Assembly (NCBI RefSeq): GCF_027943255.1
Contig: NC_072893.1
Coordinates: forward strand, 89,163,784 to 89,227,783
DNA length: 64,000 bases
Direction: 5' to 3'
From: Anastrepha obliqua
Taxonomy: Eukaryota; Arthropoda; Insecta; Diptera; Tephritidae
The translations under genes and the position numbers were made by a program. Within the stretch, counting starts at the first letter, position 1, and the number at the start of each line of letters is the position of its first letter. Under the pieces are notes generated by a model, which searched no databases, was not told where the DNA came from, and saw only the letters and a list, made by a program, of their open reading frames with translations. This document shows positions 59,506 to 64,000 of this stretch, one piece after another.

Positions 59506-60260
59506 AAATTAAAATAACTGGTTGTGGAAATGAGTAGCGAGAAAATCAACAAAAACAAAGAAGTGAAGCAAAAAAAAAAAAACGAAATAGTCAATACCGC
59601 AGCTAAAATCGTGTCCAAAAACAAAAACCGAAAATACAAAAAACAGCAATCACAACAGCAGCAGAAGCAGCAGCCGCAGCGGCAAGAGCAACAACATTAA
59701 TAGCCAAAATACTCGTATGCTGAAATGTTGAAAAGCATAAAAACAATGAAATTAAGAGTGTAAAAACAAATAAAATTGAAATGAATACACTTTTCGGGTG
59801 TTATGTCATAATTTTTTTTGGTACTTTTCGGTATTTGGGTCTCGCGGCTGGTGAATTGTGTCTCCGTGTCGCCGCAGGCCGGTTATGTGCCGGAGGCTGT
59901 TGGCTGCTGAGCCTGCTGCAGCGTCTACCGAACCGTTGTACCGCTGCCGCTTTAGTTTTGGCTTCGGTGTTGGCTGGTCACCGTCAATGACAGCTTCAAC
60001 GTCAGAAGTGCGAGTCGAAGTGGTACTCGTATAGCTGGTTTCGCGGCTATAGCGATGATTTGTACATACATACGTATGTATAACGGCCGTACCGGCTACT
60101 GACTGCTAACGTCTGCTTGCTGCCTACTGACTGCTTGCCTTGCTGACGTTGCCTGCCATGCAGCCGCTTAGTGGCTGATTTACGGCTGCCGTTGGCTTAG
60201 TCGCTGCTGTGTCACTACTCGTTTCACTGTTTTTGTTGGCTTCAGATGTGGCTGCATATT
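59506..60260. promoter_or_regulatory. Candidate untranslated exon or promoter region
   Basis: After TTTTAATGAATTGCAG (59491-59506) the plus strand is A-rich with CAG/CAACAG runs at about 59645-59695, like a fly 5' UTR. The following 59830-60260 is the most GC-rich non-coding stretch of the window, with CTGCTG and GACTGCTTGCC runs. The minus strand there has two TCAGTA initiator-like sites near 60090-60130. No frame beyond 69 codons (59781-59990) exists and it has no motif. The strand cannot be decided. Confidence 0.25.
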
Positions 60261-60869
60261 CTACTTGTTAAACGCAATACCGATTTAAAGCATACGGATT
60301 CGTTAGTCGCATCTTTTTTCACTAAAAATAAGTAGCTATCAAAGAATTTTTTTTTTGCGCAGGAGTTCAAACGTTTGAATGTTTGCTCTTTGTGTAAAGT
60401 TCAGCTAAAACCACAAAATGCATCGCGTTCTATGGGAATTTCGCAATAAGCTTGTATTGCGGTTGGGAATTCCACAAAGCGACTGATTATTAAGAATGTG
60501 AAGCTGAAGAGTGGGAGCAGCGAATATTAAATTATGACAGAAATGAAGTTTCATTTGATAGAAATTAAAATAGCACGAAAAGCAGTAAGATATGTAACGT
60601 TCAACACAAGACGTTGCTACTAAAATATAGCTTTTTCTTAATTTTCACATACAGTAAGATTAATAAAAGTTATTAAAAAAAAAACAATAAGTATTTATAT
60701 TTCATAATTTAATATATATTTATATACAAAATTTTTAATATTTGTATATTTTCATTTCATTTAAGTCTATAGTTACAAAACCTTACAGACTGGATGGATA
60801 TATATATGTAGGTACATATTCGACCCCTTGCTCCTTAATGGAATAATAAGACCATGTATACATACTATA
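60261..60869. other. Spacer, no gene seen
   Basis: AT-rich with no frames or repeats of note. Confidence 0.35.
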
Positions 60870-61157
60870 TACTTGGCGATTACACCCTTTATTGGGTGCT
60901 TCGCCAAGCTCCTCCTCCTTTTTGTGGTAAGCGCATCGATGTATTTCCACAAATAGAGGAACCTATATTTTTATGACGACTCCGAATAGCAAATGGTTTT
61001 TTATTAGCTTTTCCATGGCAGAAAGCAGGAGGTTTGCCATTGCCTGCCGAGGCGTGACCACTAAAAACTTTTTCTGTCATTTGATGTTTCGTGCCCGGCG
61101 TTTTAAACCTGTACACTTCCGAATGGTAGTCACGCACCGACTCCTTCGGCTACTTTA
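60870..61157 (-). mobile_element. tRNA-SINE, old copy
   Basis: The minus strand begins AGTAGCCGAAGGAGTCGGTG and includes GGCACGAAACATCAAATGAC, TGGCAATGGCAAACCTCC and the ACATCGATGCGCTTACCACA variant of the 3' block. It ends at about 60870. It belongs to the older GCACGAAACA variant group. Confidence 0.72.
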
Positions 61158-61184
61158 GGATAATATTTTCTTGAAAGTAATTTG

Positions 61185-62480
61185 ATTCCTGCTTACTGAA
61201 TTTCAAGCAGGTTTTCGGAGTGGATACTCAACAATAGATGATATTTTTAACCTGTCTTCGATTATGCATGTAAACTTCAAGGCTAAGGAGAAAACTTTTG
61301 CATGTTTTGTTGGCTTCTCAAGTGCATTCGATACTATCTCGCCGGATATAATAGAAATATTAAAACCGTTATACGAAGACACTGCAAATCATATATGGCT
61401 CCAGTTTTCGAGTTTTCCCCCAGCTTTTTACACAAATCAACACCTTGTCTTAGGTTGTCTGCTAAGCCCAACCTTGTTCACCTGTATATAAGTGATTTAA
61501 ACGATTTGTTACCTGGTGGAGTTAAAGGGGCTAATTTTCGTATCAAAATTTTTATGTACGCCGATGACTTAGTGCTTTATGCCGAGCCTTCGGATATGAT
61601 CGATGCAATCCGCAATTATAGCATTCAAATGGACCTTAAAATAACTTTGACCAAGTCGAAATGCACTGTATTTAGAGAGTGTAGCAAAATTCCTTCTTCT
61701 TATAATTTGAAGTTTGGCGACGAGAATATCGACATTGTTAACAAATATAAATATCGGGGCGTGCTGCTTACATACAAACTCTCTTATGCGAAGCACTTAC
61801 TTAATTCTGAAGCTTCCTGATTCCAAAACCCGTTTTCAATGCAACTTGGCTTAATATATTAATCATTCTCGAATCTGCATTTCAAATAAACTAAAAATCT
61901 TCGACGCTTTGAGCACGCTTGTTCATGTTTTATAGAACGCTAATTTGTCGACGAACACAAGTCACAGGCTGAGGAGGCTATACGGCTCGGCCCTCATTAA
62001 GTAAAAAAGTGGAAGGACATATCGCTAGTGTTAAATATGAAGACTATTACTGCTTTTACTTCTGAGTCTTTGTCTGCGTCCATAACTTCTAAATCTTAAG
62101 AATAAAAAACTTTCGACTTTTCTGTACTCTGCTGTTAAATCAGAATCACTGGATTTGTATGCTAACTTAACACTTGGAGATATTAAATATTTCAGTGATG
62201 ATTTTCCTGCCAACGCTATTAGCTTAATTTTTCGGCCAAGGGGAAGTCTTCTTAACCTTTTAAGAGTGTACTTTCTACCGCCTGCACACTTTGTAACTTG
62301 GGTGACCCCGAAAACATCCAACACATCATAGGCATCTGCCTAATTTATAAAAAATTTCGTTTAGAGCATTTTGATGAAAAGGCGTCTAGTGTTATAAATA
62401 TCTTAATTGGTGGTGATTATAGAGCTTTGTATAAATGATGAAATGATTTTAAATGAATTTTCATAACTACACTTTTGAGT
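61185..62480 (+). pseudogene. Non-LTR retrotransposon reverse transcriptase, decayed
   Basis: Broken frames contain the ordered RT motifs FACFVGFSSAFDTIS, a LSPTLFT-type block, HLYISDLNDLLPGG and the catalytic FMYADDLVLYAEP. They are followed by IVNKYKYRGVLLTY and, near 62040-62440, the C-terminal half (SLDLYANLTLGDIKYFS read on the plus strand). At least four frame changes and many stops make it non-functional. From family knowledge the layout is jockey-like. There is no clear poly-A end. Confidence 0.78.
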
Positions 62481-62865
62481 TTAATTTTTTTTTTTTTTAA
62501 TTTTAATACACTTGAGCCAGAATCCTTTGAATTAAAAACGCAAAAAATGTGCCATGATATACTTATTTCAAATTATTCCGACTGACAACATATTAATGTT
62601 ATAGTCATACGTTCTGCAAGTAAAAATATCTATTCTTTTTTTTAAATAAAGAATATAACATACATACATTCCAGCTTAGATTAAAATCGATGACTAGGAA
62701 GGGAAAATCAGATTAAAGTCGGGAATATTAAAATCGATAATATTAAAAATTATACTAAGTTCATTAAGCGTCCTAGTAATGGGTGCACACTTTAATTAAT
62801 TTGCTTTGAAATTTTTTTCATGCAACGGAAATTGAAAAGCAATACGCGGGGGAGTATTGAAGTAT
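62481..62865. other. Spacer, no gene seen
   Basis: AT-rich, with a T run at about 62488-62499. Confidence 0.35.
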
Positions 62866-63900
62866 ACTGTCAAAGGATCACAGACAATGTCGCATCAGAG
62901 AGTGTGTCGTGGCTCGTTAAAATTAAGTGATTAGAGGGCAAACCGGAAAATGCTACGCTGAACTCCTGCGATCTTTTGAAGTAAGAAGTATAACAGGCGT
63001 ACTCGAATTTTGACGTAGCTGCAGAATTATAAATAGTTTTTCTAGTATAAGGACTTTTGAAGTCGCAGGAAGCCCAAGTTGGAGTAGGGCTTAGGAATAA
63101 TGAATCGGATGCTATTAATAGAGGAGCGTCCTGAATAAAAGCAACACCTAGATCCGAAAATTAGTTTAAGGCGGAAAGACGAACATTAGACAAGAACACT
63201 AGCGAAGACCATGTGGAAACCTTTACTGATATTAAGTGACAATTTCCTGTTACTACAATCGGATAGACAGTTAAGTCAATTTGCATTGGCGAAATATCAG
63301 AGATAAAGATTATCCCACTGAAAATTTCCAAATCATCTGCATCGAGTATAAATTTAGCATGATTAAAACCGACGCAAATGTCATTAACAAAAGCATAAAT
63401 AATAGGGGACCAAAAATGCTACCCTGAACGAACGGTGACATCGAAGGGGTATGCATTAATATTACCAATTTCGACGCAAGAGGTTTTGTTAGAGAAGTAA
63501 GACCTTAACCAAAAAACACAAAAAAGAAAATGGTAATAGAAACCTAACTTTTGAAACTACAACAACATTCTACTATGCGATACAATTGCAGAAGCTCTTG
63601 ATAAATCACTGTAGGCAACATCTATCTGATGACCTGTTTTAAATGATGAAATTCAAAGTTGGAAGAATTCAGCTAGGGTCGACTTTAGAAAAAGAAGTAT
63701 TGGTGCGGATCAATTATTCCTTTGACAAAGAAGTACACTTTATCTTCCACCACCTTTTCCAAAAACCTTGAACAAGTTTTGAGTATAGATATATTGTACA
63801 TAGATCTCTAGTTTCTTACAACATTCTTAGTACCCGCTTTGAAAATCAGAGTAGTAGATGCATCCTTCCAACGGTCCGTAAAATCGCCTACAGCGAGGAA
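62866..63900 (-). pseudogene. Non-LTR retrotransposon reverse transcriptase, decayed, opposite strand
   Basis: The minus strand reads, from right to left, an RT-like start near 63760, a degraded SGVPQGSILGPLLF region near 63400-63440, then FVNDICVGFNHAKFILDADD where the catalytic YADD has become DADD. Further on are RNCLLLNIS-like and SKFEYACYTS sequences. This is the jockey-like RT order, but the family differs from the 61185-62480 copy. Many stops are present. Confidence 0.65.
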
Positions 63901-64000
63901 AAGATTGTAAACGTAATTCTAAATAACTTTTCATTAATGACTGTGTGGAAGAGTTGCTATGGATATTGTCCAGTTTAGATATGGGCAATCATCCAAAATG

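Noticed and set aside
1..64000. CRISPR array, operon or prokaryotic system
   Set aside because: No regularly spaced identical repeats. Introns and retroelements show eukaryotic nuclear DNA.

Overview
This is nuclear DNA from a fly. Long coding exons, short GT-AG introns of 54 to 182 bp, TATGTATG microsatellites, GTT-repeat tracts and a very high load of Tc1/mariner elements all fit a higher dipteran. The transposon families, including rosa-type DD41D mariners first known from Ceratitis, suggest a tephritid fruit fly. That taxonomic call is an inference; no species-specific marker is present.

Region 1 (1-12.4 kb) is the 3' part of one large plus-strand gene. Eight coding exons join in frame across seven GT-AG introns and give about 3,449 residues of coiled coil ending at a stop at 11952. 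The gene is already open at the left edge, so its start lies outside. The best match by composition and layout is lava lamp (lva), the fly golgin that links Golgi membranes to the cytoskeleton. Intron 4 (8283-9316) is the only long intron and holds decayed repeats.

Region 2 (12.9-22.9 kb) is a graveyard of broken mariner transposases, an RNase H-bearing non-LTR retrotransposon tail and two RTE-like C-terminal fragments.

Region 3 (22.96-23.87 kb, minus strand) holds the only other convincing host gene. It is a single-exon gene for a 284-residue secreted, Asn/Lys/Arg-rich protein of unknown function, with an AATAAA signal just past its stop.

Region 4 (24-64 kb) is gene-poor. It contains mariner and Tc1 copies (mellifera-like, DD37D-like, DD41D and Tc1), often with both inverted repeats and TA duplications. 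It also holds a tRNA-derived SINE family of eight copies, three with clear target duplications, and a foldback MITE with an 8-bp duplication. An AT-rich degenerate tandem array lies at 28.1-29.05 kb, and two decayed reverse transcriptases lie near the right edge. Several elements are nested, which gives relative ages. A segment at 59.5-60.26 kb looks like untranslated exon or promoter sequence, but no protein can be supported there.

I found no CRISPR array, operon, rRNA or functional tRNA gene. I see no convincing new multi-gene system. The most unusual items are the SINE family with its nested insertions, the AT-rich array, the near-intact mariner at 50.6-51.9 kb and the orphan secreted protein.
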